This document shows positions 1 through 10,025 of a stretch of DNA of 64,000 nucleotides, one piece after another. This DNA comes from Flavobacterium sediminis (GTDB lineage: Bacteria; Bacteroidota; Bacteroidia; Flavobacteriales; Flavobacteriaceae): assembly GCF_003148385.1 (NCBI RefSeq), contig NZ_CP029463.1:1054001-1118000 (forward strand). Direction: 5' to 3'. Positions within the stretch are counted from its first letter, which is position 1. Each line of letters opens with the position of its first letter. The notes below the pieces were generated by a model that saw only the letters and a list, made by a program, of their open reading frames with translations, was not told the DNA's origin and searched no databases. The translations under genes and the position numbers were made by a program.

Positions 1-2
1 AC

Positions 3-167
3 TTAAGAGGTTTCGGAAGCTTCATCATCAAAACAAGAGCTGAAAAAACAGGAAGAAACATCTCTAAAAACACTACAATTAAAATTCCTGCACACAACAT
101 CCCTGCATTTAAACCCGCTAAAGTTTTTGTTGAAGGAGTAAAAACAAAGACTGAAGTAACCGTATAA
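3..167 (+). CDS. HU family DNA-binding protein, C-terminal end (partial)
   Basis: The window opens inside this gene; 54 codons and a TAA are visible. The translation carries the C-terminal half of an HU/IHF fold: a GFGSF turn, then a basic beta-arm segment with TGRNIS and the NIPAFKPAK motif that ends HU proteins. HU dimers bend and compact DNA in the nucleoid. The visible C-terminus (VKTKTEVTV) fits the roughly 95-residue Bacteroidota HU proteins. Gene order HU then RNase E/G is common in Flavobacteriia (family knowledge). The start lies outside the window, so which HU paralogue this is cannot be told. Confidence 0.85.
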   Translation, partial: LRGFGSFIIKTRAEKTGRNISKNTTIKIPAHNIPAFKPAKVFVEGVKTKTEVTV

Positions 168-195
168 TTATTTATTAATCTAAACCAACAAAGTT

Positions 196-288
196 ATGCC
201 AAGTGGTAAAAAGAGAAAAAGACATAAGGTAGCAACTCACAAGCGTAAAAAGAGAGCGAGAGCTAACCGTCACAAAAAGAAAAAGTAG
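196..288 (+). CDS. 30-residue highly basic protein, probable small ribosomal protein
   Basis: A short ORF of 30 codons (ATG at 196, TAG at 286-288) lies 28 bp after the HU gene. More than half of its residues are Lys, Arg or His; it begins MPSGKKRKRHK and ends NRHKKKK. This composition is typical of tiny rRNA-binding proteins and recalls the AURKAIP1/COX24 (bS22/mS38-like) family, but that link is by eye. No Shine-Dalgarno is seen, which is normal for Bacteroidota. A hairpin with a T-tract overlaps its stop codon, so it looks like the last gene of the HU transcript. It could be missed by gene callers because of its length. Confidence 0.6.
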   Translation: MPSGKKRKRHKVATHKRKKRARANRHKKKK

Positions 289-311
289 TATAATACTACT
301 TTTCTTTTTTT
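281..311 (+). terminator. intrinsic terminator after the basic 30-residue ORF
   Basis: An 11-bp perfect stem (281-291 with 293-303) has a single-base centre and is followed by C and seven T. It overlaps the TAG of the small ORF. The stem is AT-rich, so strength is uncertain. Confidence 0.5.
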
Positions 312-329
312 AAAAGTTCTTTGAAATGG

Positions 330-347
330 ATCGATCACGTGATCGAT
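330..347. repeat. 18-bp perfect palindrome in the RNase E/G leader
   Basis: ATCGATCACGTGATCGAT reads identically on both strands. It sits about 110 bp before the proposed RNase E/G start, between the upstream terminator and the gene. It could be an operator or an mRNA hairpin; the sequence alone does not decide. Confidence 0.5.
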
Positions 348-456
348 TCTCGGGTAAAATACCTGTAAAAAAATGTTTAATCCATCCTTGCAGAAGTTAA
401 TGACTAGTGTAACAAACGCTTTGTCAGATGCTAATTCACGGATAAAAATGTACTGC

Positions 457-1998
457 ATGAACAAAGAATTAATTATTCGTTCCAGTTCCGGTGCCGTAGA
501 TTTTGCCTTATTAAAAGATGGAAAACTAATAGAATTACACAAAGAAGAGGAAAAAGGAACCCAATTTCAGGTTGGTGATATTTTTATCGCTAAAATAAGA
601 AAACCTGTTCCCGGCTTAAATGCCGCTTTTGTTAATGTAGGTTACGAAAAAGATGCCTTTCTACATTATCATGACTTGGGACCTAATCTGACTTCTTTGA
701 TGAAATTCATTAAACTTGTAAGCGCAGGTAAATTAAAAGACTATTCACTCAAAAATTTTCCTTTTGAACCTGAAATTGATAAAAACGGTGCTATTGCTGA
801 TGTACTTAGTGCCAATCAATCTATTTTAGTGCAAATTGTGAAAGAACCCATTTCGACTAAAGGACCAAGAATTAGTTCTGAGATCTCTTTAGCCGGAAGA
901 TATGTCGTTTTAGTTCCTTTTTCAGACAGAGTATCGGTTTCTCAAAAAATCGTTTCCAAAGACGAAAAAGAGCGTTTAAAACGTTTAGTTCTTTCCATTA
1001 AACCAAAAGGATTCGGCGTAATTGTCCGTACGGTAGCCGAAGGCAAAAAAGTAGCTGAACTTGACCGTGATTTATTAAACCTCATGGATCGTTGGTCAGC
1101 TATGTGCAAAAGATTGCAAACGGCTCATCACCCGTCAAAAGTTCTTGGTGAACTCAATAAAGCATCTTCTATTTTAAGAGATGTATTTAATGATACTTTC
1201 ACCGGAATACATGTTGACGAAGAAGAATTGTATTTACAAACGAAGGAGTATTTGCAAGAGATAGCTCCGGATAAAGTGTCTATCGTAAAACACTATCAAT
1301 CAAAAGAATTACCTCTTTTTGAGAAATATCATATAGAACGACAGATAAAAACGTCTTTCGGTCGAACTGTTTCCATGAGCAAAGGAGCATACCTTATCAT
1401 TGAACATACTGAAGCTTTACACGTAATTGACGTGAACAGCGGTAATCGTTCAAACAAAGCCCAAAGCCAGGAAGAAACAGCTCTAGAAGTAAACCTAATT
1501 GCTGCCGCTGAAATTGCGCGCCAATTAAGACTTCGGGACATGGGCGGAATTATTGTCGTCGATTTTATTGACATGCAAAACGCAGAAAATAGAAAAAAAC
1601 TATATGACTTCTTAAAAGAAGAAATGAGTGACGATAAGGCTAAACACAAAATCTTGCCTCCTAGTAAATTTGGTTTGATACAAATTACTAGACAAAGAGT
1701 CAGACCAGAAGTTCACATTAAAACGAGAGAAGAAGACCCGAATGAAAACGGGGAAATTGAAGCTCCGATTTTATTGATCGACAAAATAGAAGCTGACCTG
1801 GAAAGAATTACAAAAGACCACAAAAAGGTTGTATTGAATACACATCCATTTGTGGCAGCATACCTTACAAAAGGTTTTCCATCCGTTCGTTCAAAATGGT
1901 ATTTTGAACACAAACGTTGGGTGAAAGTTATACCTCGTGACGCTTACACGTATTTAGAATATCATTTCTTTGACAAAGAAGGAAATGAAATTAAATAA
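457..1998 (+). CDS. rng: ribonuclease E/G family protein (RNase G)
   Basis: Endoribonuclease for rRNA maturation and mRNA decay. The protein has an N-terminal S1-like RNA-binding segment (QVGDIFIAKIRKP, then AAFVNVGYEKDAFLH) and the RNase E/G catalytic block, including IDVNSGNRS and VVDFIDM, whose acidic residues bind the metal ion. An upstream in-frame ATG at 373 would add 28 residues (MFNPSLQKL...). I prefer the ATG at 457 because MNKELIIRSS is the usual beginning in Flavobacteria and gives 513 residues, the normal RNase G-like length. There is no long C-terminal scaffold as in E. coli RNase E. It follows the HU gene and is closed by a strong hairpin at 2002. Confidence 0.9.
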   Translation: MNKELIIRSSSGAVDFALLKDGKLIELHKEEEKGTQFQVGDIFIAKIRKPVPGLNAAFVNVGYEKDAFLHYHDLGPNLTSLMKFIKLVSAGKLKDYSLKNFPFEPEIDKNGAIADVLSANQSILVQIVKEPISTKGPRISSEISLAGRYVVLVPFSDRVSVSQKIVSKDEKERLKRLVLSIKPKGFGVIVRTVAEGKKVAELDRDLLNLMDRWSAMCKRLQTAHHPSKVLGELNKASSILRDVFNDTFTGIHVDEEELYLQTKEYLQEIAPDKVSIVKHYQSKELPLFEKYHIERQIKTSFGRTVSMSKGAYLIIEHTEALHVIDVNSGNRSNKAQSQEETALEVNLIAAAEIARQLRLRDMGGIIVVDFIDMQNAENRKKLYDFLKEEMSDDKAKHKILPPSKFGLIQITRQRVRPEVHIKTREEDPNENGEIEAPILLIDKIEADLERITKDHKKVVLNTHPFVAAYLTKGFPSVRSKWYFEHKRWVKVIPRDAYTYLEYHFFDKEGNEIK

Positions 1999-2001
1999 CT
2001 T

Positions 2002-2038
2002 AAATCCGTTATTCTTAATTGAGTAACGGATTTTTTAT
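2002..2038 (+). terminator. intrinsic terminator of RNase E/G gene
   Basis: A 10-bp stem (AAATCCGTTA, pairing with TAACGGATTT) with a 12-nt loop is followed by a T-rich tract. The T-tract overlaps the stop codon of the convergent pbpC gene. Confidence 0.75.
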
Positions 2039-4401
2039 TTTCCACTACTCCTTTCAATCACTATTCGCTGTTTAATTTCATTGCCATTTTCATCTACAAC
2101 AGTGACCCAATGCAATCCGTTTGAAGCTATTAAAGGTTTCTCATGAAAGGTTCTGGTTGTCCCTAAAAACTGATCGTCAATATACCAGAAAAGCTCCACA
2201 TCCGGATTGGAATGTGCCACTTTTAAAATCACGGGTTGTTCGATTCCGTTAAAATCTTTTGTCAAAATAATTTTAGTGAATTCACTCGGATAAATAAATG
2301 CCATTCTCGGTTTTGCATTAGCATCCTTACAATCGTCGCGCAACGGTGGCACCGGAATATAATCTACATGTTTGCTTTTATAATACCACTCCATAACCGG
2401 AGGTAAAATAAACCACGATTTAGAAACTATATTCTCTACCTTTTCACAATTGCTATTTACCGTATACTTCAAACTCTTATCTAAATGAATCATCTTATGA
2501 TACGGGCATACCTCCGTTTTTTTAGAAGTTCTAGGGATCCATTGCTCTATGGTCGGACAGTTTTCCTGTGCCAAATAGCCGGATTGCTTACAAACCATTA
2601 CTTTCTCCATATCATTGTATGGCTGATTAAACCATTCCCCTCTCGGTAACGTCCTGAAAACATCAAACAAAACCGGAGCAGCACTTTCCACACCTGTTAA
2701 TAACGGCCGACCTTCTCCTGTGGCATTACCTACCCAAACACCAACAACATAATCCGGATTTACTCCTACAGCCCACGCATCCCTACCGCCAAAACTGGTT
2801 CCGGTTTTCCAGGCAATTTCCAAAGAAGAATCATAAAAACGCCATGCTTCATCTCCTTCCGGTCTATTTACCTCTTTCATAGCATTAAAAGTTTGCCAAA
2901 TAGCTCCTGCTCCGTAGCTATTCTTTTCCCTTTTTTCTTTTCCGAAATCAATTGGTTTATTCCCGATATATTGAAGCGCGGTCATTTCATTACTTCTGTA
3001 CAAATCCTGCGTTTGTGTAAAATGATTCAGGGTTGAAGCCATATACGCATACGCTCCACACAAATCCCATAAACTGGTTTCTGCACCTCCTAATATCAAT
3101 GATAGCCCATAATGAGAAGGGGGTCTGTTAATATGATGTTGTTTTAGTTTTTGCAGCTTTTCATAAAAACGATTCACTGAATATTCTTTTAACATAAGTA
3201 CTGCCGGAATGTTTAAAGAACGTGCCAGAGCTCTGCTTGCCGGAACAGCTCCGTCATAAGTATAATTATAATTCTGTGGCGAATAGCCGCTGATCTGCGT
3301 CGGTATATCAGGAACCAATGTATGTGACAGCAACTCTCCTTCGTCTAACATCGCTGCATACAAAAAAGGCTTCAAAATACTACCGGTACTTCTGGGTGCC
3401 TGAATTACATCGACATCTTTTTGGTGTTCTTTATCTGTTGGCGAATTCCCCACATACGAAAGCACTTTTCGGGTTTTGACATCAACTACTACAACTGCCA
3501 TATTAAAAACCTTATTTTGCTTATACACATTATAATACTGTGCAACAATTTCATTAACTCGCTCCTGTAGGTTATAATCAATAGTTGTGGTTATTTTTTG
3601 CCCTCGTTTTTCCTGATTGATCTTTTCCGTCAAATGCGGAGCTATTTTAGGTATGGCATAAGGCTTTTGAGGAAGCGGTTCCAACAAGGCCAAGTCATAC
3701 GTCTCTTTATCGATAATTTTTTCTTGCCAAAGCTTATGCAACAAGCGATCTCGTTTTTGCAATAACAGTTCCTGATTTTTACCGGGATAGATCAACCTTG
3801 GCGCATTAGGTAAAACGGCCAAAGTTGCGGCTTCCGCCCAGGACAATTGATGCGGTTGCAAACCGAAATACCGCCAGGAAGCCATTTCCAAACCTACAAC
3901 ATTCCCTCCGAAAGGCGCATGCGAAGCATATAAATTCAGGATTTTATCTTTAGAATGTCGCAACTCCAAACGAGTGGCCAAAATGACTTCAAAAAGTTTT
4001 TCAAGATAACTTCTTTCCGCATTTTTTCTATATAGACGAATAACTTGTTGCGTTAAAGTACTTCCGCCCCGAACTACTTTTCCGGCAGCTCTATTCTGTT
4101 GGAAAGCATGTAGCATGGCTACCGGATTGAACCCGATGTGCTTGTAAAAATATTGATCCTCAAATGCAACAATACACTGCCGGAATTTATAAGGCACACT
4201 GTCGCTTTCCGGAAAACGCCATTGCCCGTCATTTGCAATTTTGGCTCCCAAAAACTGTCCGTTACTACTTTCAATAACTGTTGCATACGAATCCTTAAAC
4301 AAGGTTCGGGGCAACGAAAAATAATAAACTACCACAAGAATAATCCCTATGGTAGTTTTAATTTTATGACGTTTGAAATACGCAAAAATCTTATTTTGCA
4401 T
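2035..4401 (-). CDS. pbpC: penicillin-binding protein 1C
   Basis: Bifunctional periplasmic peptidoglycan synthase of 788 residues. One N-terminal membrane anchor spans about residues 14-30. The glycosyltransferase (GT51) domain shows EDQYFYKH (81-88) with its catalytic Glu and GGSTLTQQ (112-119). The transpeptidase domain has SILK (341-344, nucleophile Ser341), SLN (395-397) and KTGT (532-535). A C-terminal extension of about 170 residues matches the PBP1C C-terminal (BiPBP_C) domain. It lies 10 bp downstream of the alpha-2-macroglobulin gene in the same direction. That pairing, conserved in many Gram-negatives, suggests cell-wall repair coupled to protease trapping (inference from family knowledge). 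All catalytic motifs are intact. Confidence 0.93.
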   Translation of the reverse strand: MQNKIFAYFKRHKIKTTIGIILVVVYYFSLPRTLFKDSYATVIESSNGQFLGAKIANDGQWRFPESDSVPYKFRQCIVAFEDQYFYKHIGFNPVAMLHAFQQNRAAGKVVRGGSTLTQQVIRLYRKNAERSYLEKLFEVILATRLELRHSKDKILNLYASHAPFGGNVVGLEMASWRYFGLQPHQLSWAEAATLAVLPNAPRLIYPGKNQELLLQKRDRLLHKLWQEKIIDKETYDLALLEPLPQKPYAIPKIAPHLTEKINQEKRGQKITTTIDYNLQERVNEIVAQYYNVYKQNKVFNMAVVVVDVKTRKVLSYVGNSPTDKEHQKDVDVIQAPRSTGSILKPFLYAAMLDEGELLSHTLVPDIPTQISGYSPQNYNYTYDGAVPASRALARSLNIPAVLMLKEYSVNRFYEKLQKLKQHHINRPPSHYGLSLILGGAETSLWDLCGAYAYMASTLNHFTQTQDLYRSNEMTALQYIGNKPIDFGKEKREKNSYGAGAIWQTFNAMKEVNRPEGDEAWRFYDSSLEIAWKTGTSFGGRDAWAVGVNPDYVVGVWVGNATGEGRPLLTGVESAAPVLFDVFRTLPRGEWFNQPYNDMEKVMVCKQSGYLAQENCPTIEQWIPRTSKKTEVCPYHKMIHLDKSLKYTVNSNCEKVENIVSKSWFILPPVMEWYYKSKHVDYIPVPPLRDDCKDANAKPRMAFIYPSEFTKIILTKDFNGIEQPVILKVAHSNPDVELFWYIDDQFLGTTRTFHEKPLIASNGLHWVTVVDENGNEIKQRIVIERSSGK

Positions 4402-4411
4402 TTAATTCCGT

Positions 4412-7400
4412 TTATTCATTTACAATGGTAATCCACTGTCCTTTATTTCTGAAAACATAATTATCATCATACATGGCTTCGCATTGGATTCCCGGCAAAT
4501 AGTAAGTTCCCAAATAAGAAGCATTTAACAATACTGTAAACGTTTTGCTTTCTCCTCGTTTTAATCCGAAATAGAATTGCGTCCTATCATCACGTATATC
4601 AATATAATCGGCTTTATTTTCTGCAAAACTTCCGAAATCTGTAAAACGTGAATTTACAATTTCGAATCCGGAAGGGAATATCTGTGCCAAAGCTACATTT
4701 TGAATAGCTTCCGTAGCTGTATTTTTAACTGTAACCTGAGCAACAAGTTCTGTTCCTTGCTTCACATTTGATAAATTGACAGCTTCTCCGTTTCTAGTCT
4801 TATATGCTATTTGAGCTGATAAATTTTTCTGCATCTCACGTTCTTGTCCCATTGGTAGCACACCTGAATTCAAGACTCTGACATACAAAGTAGCATTTCC
4901 TGTATTTTTCAGGCTTACACTATACTCCCCTTGGTTTACCACTAATTCTTTTTCCAGTACTGATTTTGTCGTAGTCAGTTTTTCCGTTTTTCCATTAAAC
5001 GTCACATTACAATTAACACCTTTACTCCCGTTCTTTATAGCAAATTTTGACATAGCATATAAAGAGTAAGCCGTGGTTTGTGTACTCATATAATATCGTC
5101 CGGATAAGTGTTTTGCCAAAATATTTGCAGTCTGGAATGCTTTGGCTTTATCATCTACCAACAAATACGTTTCCAATAACATTGCTCTGTTTCGATCTTC
5201 CGAACCATAGTAATAATAGTAGTAGCGATTTTCATCATTTACAGCATTCCAGTTTATGGAACTCATAATTTTTTGTGCCGTTGCTTTTTGACCTGCTAAA
5301 GCGTAAGCTGCTGCCAAACGCAACTTAGAATCAGTTGATATACCAACGGTTTCTCGCAATCGGTTCATGGAGGCCAGATCGGCTTGCCCGGCTACTGCCA
5401 GAGTATACAAACGGTATGCCTGAGCAAAATCATTATGAAAATCAGTATTGTAACGCCATTGTTTAGCTTGTTTTTGCTGGAATGCGATCCATTTTTGTTT
5501 GAAACCAATCGGTAATACAAAACCTTTTTTCTCTGCTTCCATCATAAACTGACCGGCATAAGACGTCCCCCAATCATTAGCTGTGCTATTTCCCTGCCAA
5601 TACGACAATCCCCCACTAGCTAACTGAAAACGACCCAAGCGTTGAATTCCTTCATTGATGTTTTGCTGGATTTTTTGCTTTTGACTATCGCTTACAGCTA
5701 CAACATCAGCCAGATACAGTTGTGGAAATACACTTGATGTGGTTTGTTCCACACAACCATGCGGGTATTGGATCAAATATTGTAATCTTCTACCAAAATC
5801 GATCGTCGGGAATGAAGAAACTTCAACCCCCGCTTTATTGGTTCCGGCAACTCCGAAAGTAGACCAATTGATCTCTTTACTTTCATTCGGTTCCAATACT
5901 ACATCAACAAAATCATTGGTTAACGGATTCGGATTTTCCACATCCAATTCCACTTCATACGTTGCTTTTTGGCTACCGGACGTGGCAATTACTTCTAACT
6001 TAGCAATTCCGATCTTATCTGTGGCTTCCAGATCAAAATACACCATTTTTTCATCCGGTGATTCAAATGAAACACTTTTTTGTGATGCTCCCTGAAGGCT
6101 TAAGAAACTGTTCGTTTTAATCTGCACAGAAACATTTTTAACCTTATTTTCCATAGCGAAGACCGTGATCGGTAATGTGATCTTCTCTGTAGGAGATATT
6201 TTTCTCGGCATTGAGGCCAAAACCATCAGCGGGTTTTTAACCGGAACTGTTTTTTCTGTGCTTCCATATGCATCTTCCTGAGCATTTCCGGCTACAACCA
6301 TTGCTCTAACCGAGCCTACGTAGTTAGGCATTGTGAAATGATGCGTTGCCTTTTGACCTTTTTCCAATTTAAAAGGTCCTTTATAAATAATTACCGGTTT
6401 AAAACGGTTGGCTTTTTTAGCTTTGCTTCCGCCTAAATCTTCATCACCACCTATACTGAATATCTGATTGATCTTTCCGCCATAAGCTCCGATCACATCA
6501 TCATAAATATCCCAAGTACGAACGCCAAGTGCTTGTTTTGCATAAAATTTATCCCATGCATTAGGTGTTTTAAATCGGGTTAAATCTAATAATCCTTCGT
6601 CTACAATAGCAATTGTATAGGTCATTTCTCTTCCGGACTGCTCACTTACCGTTATAGTGGCTTCTTTTTCCGGGCGTAGCACTTCTGCCATTTCAATCTG
6701 CGGTTTCAAAACGGTATTTTTATCTATAACTTCGATAGGTAAAATTCCGTACATGCGGATAGGAGAATCGTTCTGCGTTGAGGCATGCGGCTTGAGCAAT
6801 GAAATATGGATGTAAACATTAGGCGCCATTTCCGGAGTTATTTCCACCTCTACTTTAGTTTCTCCTTTTGTGGTATTTGCCCAAAGTGTTTGCACCACTT
6901 TTGAACCATTTTCAAAAGACAATAATGCACGGCCGCCTTCACTCGAAGGGAAAGACACAACGGCTTTTTCGCCTACCTGATAATTTTCTTTATCTGAGGT
7001 AAAGACCAACATGTTTGCAGTTTCTCCATTTCCGGATTTCGATTTCCCGGACCAGATAGGCCAGTCAATAATTTGAGTTGTACTGGTTGCATGACCTCCC
7101 TCTTCATCAACAACCCGAATTAAATAACGTCCCCAATCTTCTTCAGGTACTTCAAACTGAAAGGAAGCTTTTCCTTTAGCATCAGTATTGACCACAAAGT
7201 TTTTGTAAGCTGTTGTACTACTCGCCGAATTGTATTTCGCTAAATCATCATTTGACGAATTCCACCACCAACGCCAGTCGACTTTATATACCCGAACTTC
7301 TAAATTCTTTACGGCTTTTGGTTTGCCCTTTTCGGAAAGCGTTATGATTTCAAAGCGATTCTTTTTCCCGGTTTCCAGCATACCGTATTTATTGGTTTCC

Positions 7401-9934
7401 GGACTTTTTAAACCTACATACGTTTCATAAGGCGAAAAATGAGCCGTAACGACATCGGTACTGAAATCCCCTCCGTTTTCATAGGCTTTGGTTTGAAAAA
7501 CCACTTTTAGTTTTCCTGGTGACTGACGGTTCACTTCTGGCTGAAGTGTTACATTTGCCAAACCTGTTTCGTCTACTTTTCCGGAATATACATTAACCTC
7601 TTCCGTATAAAACTTTCGAACGTCGTCATCAAAATCGTATGGAGCATATCCTTTGAAAGTAGTTTTCTCTTTCATGAATTTTGCCTGCATTTCTACTTTT
7701 AAATTCTTAGCCGGTGCTCCGTGCAGCCAATTTACCTGAACGGTTCCTTTATTAGGCTGATTGCCATAAATCTGAGCATCATTGAAACTGTTCTTTATTT
7801 TTAAACGATTCGGCTTGATGGTTTCAATCTTAATGGATTTATAGAAATTAGCCCCGCCAATGCTAATCTTTGCTTCCCAGTTCCCTGTCAAGTCACTCGG
7901 TTTAGTAGCTACATCAAATAAATAATGATTGTTCTCTTTGTATTTCTGAACTGTCTGATACATTAATTTCCCTTTGGGATCTGACAAACGGAACTTGATC
8001 GGGTGTTTTCCGGCTAATTTACTTTCGTTATCATTAAGCATAAAAGCAATGTGCAGGGTATCACCCGGACGCCATACGCCCCGTTCTCCATAGATATACC
8101 CTTTTAACCCTTTTTGCAGGGTTTCGCCACTCACATCAAAATTACTAACAGAAAGAGATTGTCCTTCGTCTAAACGAACATACGTAGTATTGTTATTTTG
8201 TGTCACTACAGCAAAATAAGCATATTTCTCAAGGTCAATTTCTGCCCAACCTTTATCATTCGTTTGTACCGTTCCTAATTTTTGCTGTTGGAAATTATAC
8301 AAATCGATTGTTGCTCCGGGTACCGGTTCTGTAGTTACAATATTGTTTACGGCAAAGAAATAAGAACCATTCTCGCCTCTTTTAGCAATTACGCCTAAAT
8401 TTGTAGCTGCAACATTAGTTGCAATAGCTTTTCTGTAATAGTATGAATTGGTACATGGATCTTCTCTTTCTGACCAGTTGTAATCATCATAATAATAGTC
8501 GTCTTCATAGTAATAATACCCTCCGTCATTTCTTCTGACTTCTTCATCCTGCTCTTCAGTTTCTTCCTGATTTTCTTCTTCAACAGCTCCGCATTTGTAA
8601 AGTGAGTATTTTTTATTGAAATTTAATTCGACTCTGTAAATTGCCCCCGGATCGGGATTAACGATTTTAGACAAATCTAAAGCGTACGTATTCCATTTGC
8701 TGTAATTGGTCAGATTATTTTTTTTGAGTATTATTTTCTGTTTTGCAATCGGTCCGGCTACTTTTCTGAGATTATAGTTCCCGTTAAGTTCGTTATCTTG
8801 TAAGAACTGTAACACGTTATTTTTATATATCTTATATACTTTAACATCTACCGCACTTAGGTTAACAGCCTCGAAATTGATCTTCAGATTATCAGAACTT
8901 GGCAAGATCGTCCCGCTTTTTACAAAACGAATACTTGGTTTTAGCTGTTCGAAAGCTATTTTTTGCGAAAAACTTTGTTTTAACTTGTAACCGTCTTCAC
9001 TTTGAATTCCCTGAAAAACCTCAACTAACAACTCTCCTTTTAACGGTTCGTTGAAAAACACTTTCAGTAAATTTCCGGCTGTAGCAAATTTCAGGTGACT
9101 TGCCGATTCCACTTGTACCAAACCATCAAAATCCTGATTTTTCTTTAACGGATCGGAAAAATTCAGTAGTAAAACCTGTGTATTGCCGTCTTCTACTTCG
9201 CCACTTAAAACTGAAAAATTGTTTTTACCGGGAATGTCTATTGCTGTTTCTCCTTTTTGTTTAATGTCAAAATCCTTGCCATCCCAAGCTATTTTTATCT
9301 TAGAATCGTCTTCAAATCTTTTAATACTATCAACAATGAACTTAAATTCACGGGCATTACTCAATTCCTTGTCTAACTTGATTTTCAACTTAGCTCCATC
9401 CTGTTGCACTGCAATCAACTGTGTTACTTTTTCTAAAGGAAAATTATCACTAGTATTGATTGTTCCGTTCAAATAAAAATAATCTTTACTGTAAGATTGT
9501 AAATCCTGAAAATTAACAACAAAGTCCTGCTTGATCGTTTTTAGCGAAAAATTGAAGGTTTCTAACTCACTCGGAACGTCTTTTAGCTTTTCTAAATGAA
9601 AACTAACTTTGTATTCCTGATCGTTCTTTAATGGTGAAGCCGGCACAAAAGCTACTGTATTTGCAGACAAAGCCACTACTTTTCCATCAACTGCCGGATT
9701 TATAGTAAATAATTTACTATCCAATTTTGTTTCAGGTGTCCAATCGGGTATGTCAAATGCGAGAACAACGCGAATATCGTCGTGAGCAGAAATTAATCCG
9801 GAACTGAAATTCTGGATATATTCTTTGAACAATCCGTAATCGGAATTAAATTCCTTATTTGATTTGGAACAAGAAATAATTAACAAAAATGCTAACGCAA
9901 AGAGCCCTTTTAAAAGCGTTTTAATTTTAATCAT
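4412..9934 (-). CDS. alpha-2-macroglobulin family lipoprotein with thioester
   Basis: Very large protein (1840 residues) with a lipoprotein signal (LIISC, Cys22). The YfhM-type bacterial alpha-2-macroglobulin layout is visible: N-terminal beta-sandwich (MG) domains, a bait/MG7-like region (LDLTRFKTPNAW), the thioester motif GCVEQ with Cys1394 and Gln1397, and then the alpha-helical thioester domain. An intact thioester means it can covalently trap attacking proteases in the periplasm. Two tyrosine-rich stretches stand out, around residues 475-490 (acidic, YYYYEDDYYYDDYNW) and around 1570. It is the first gene of the pair with pbpC. Confidence 0.9.
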   Translation of the reverse strand: MIKIKTLLKGLFALAFLLIISCSKSNKEFNSDYGLFKEYIQNFSSGLISAHDDIRVVLAFDIPDWTPETKLDSKLFTINPAVDGKVVALSANTVAFVPASPLKNDQEYKVSFHLEKLKDVPSELETFNFSLKTIKQDFVVNFQDLQSYSKDYFYLNGTINTSDNFPLEKVTQLIAVQQDGAKLKIKLDKELSNAREFKFIVDSIKRFEDDSKIKIAWDGKDFDIKQKGETAIDIPGKNNFSVLSGEVEDGNTQVLLLNFSDPLKKNQDFDGLVQVESASHLKFATAGNLLKVFFNEPLKGELLVEVFQGIQSEDGYKLKQSFSQKIAFEQLKPSIRFVKSGTILPSSDNLKINFEAVNLSAVDVKVYKIYKNNVLQFLQDNELNGNYNLRKVAGPIAKQKIILKKNNLTNYSKWNTYALDLSKIVNPDPGAIYRVELNFNKKYSLYKCGAVEEENQEETEEQDEEVRRNDGGYYYYEDDYYYDDYNWSEREDPCTNSYYYRKAIATNVAATNLGVIAKRGENGSYFFAVNNIVTTEPVPGATIDLYNFQQQKLGTVQTNDKGWAEIDLEKYAYFAVVTQNNNTTYVRLDEGQSLSVSNFDVSGETLQKGLKGYIYGERGVWRPGDTLHIAFMLNDNESKLAGKHPIKFRLSDPKGKLMYQTVQKYKENNHYLFDVATKPSDLTGNWEAKISIGGANFYKSIKIETIKPNRLKIKNSFNDAQIYGNQPNKGTVQVNWLHGAPAKNLKVEMQAKFMKEKTTFKGYAPYDFDDDVRKFYTEEVNVYSGKVDETGLANVTLQPEVNRQSPGKLKVVFQTKAYENGGDFSTDVVTAHFSPYETYVGLKSPETNKYGMLETGKKNRFEIITLSEKGKPKAVKNLEVRVYKVDWRWWWNSSNDDLAKYNSASSTTAYKNFVVNTDAKGKASFQFEVPEEDWGRYLIRVVDEEGGHATSTTQIIDWPIWSGKSKSGNGETANMLVFTSDKENYQVGEKAVVSFPSSEGGRALLSFENGSKVVQTLWANTTKGETKVEVEITPEMAPNVYIHISLLKPHASTQNDSPIRMYGILPIEVIDKNTVLKPQIEMAEVLRPEKEATITVSEQSGREMTYTIAIVDEGLLDLTRFKTPNAWDKFYAKQALGVRTWDIYDDVIGAYGGKINQIFSIGGDEDLGGSKAKKANRFKPVIIYKGPFKLEKGQKATHHFTMPNYVGSVRAMVVAGNAQEDAYGSTEKTVPVKNPLMVLASMPRKISPTEKITLPITVFAMENKVKNVSVQIKTNSFLSLQGASQKSVSFESPDEKMVYFDLEATDKIGIAKLEVIATSGSQKATYEVELDVENPNPLTNDFVDVVLEPNESKEINWSTFGVAGTNKAGVEVSSFPTIDFGRRLQYLIQYPHGCVEQTTSSVFPQLYLADVVAVSDSQKQKIQQNINEGIQRLGRFQLASGGLSYWQGNSTANDWGTSYAGQFMMEAEKKGFVLPIGFKQKWIAFQQKQAKQWRYNTDFHNDFAQAYRLYTLAVAGQADLASMNRLRETVGISTDSKLRLAAAYALAGQKATAQKIMSSINWNAVNDENRYYYYYYGSEDRNRAMLLETYLLVDDKAKAFQTANILAKHLSGRYYMSTQTTAYSLYAMSKFAIKNGSKGVNCNVTFNGKTEKLTTTKSVLEKELVVNQGEYSVSLKNTGNATLYVRVLNSGVLPMGQEREMQKNLSAQIAYKTRNGEAVNLSNVKQGTELVAQVTVKNTATEAIQNVALAQIFPSGFEIVNSRFTDFGSFAENKADYIDIRDDRTQFYFGLKRGESKTFTVLLNASYLGTYYLPGIQCEAMYDDNYVFRNKGQWITIVNE

Positions 9935-10025
9935 GGCGGGATGGATTATAGATGTTTTTCGTACTTACAAAAATGATGCAAAAATCACCTTAAAGATATT
10001 GTTTTTTTACTAAAAATACGACAGT

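Noticed and set aside
373..456. 28-codon N-terminal extension of RNase E/G
   Set aside because: The extension does not look like family sequence, whereas MNKELIIRSS at 457 is the usual beginning. Not fully excluded.
8395..8583. 62-codon Lys/Met-rich ORF inside the A2M gene
   Set aside because: It is the acidic Tyr-rich segment read in another frame; the repetitive codons produce MKKK-like sequence.
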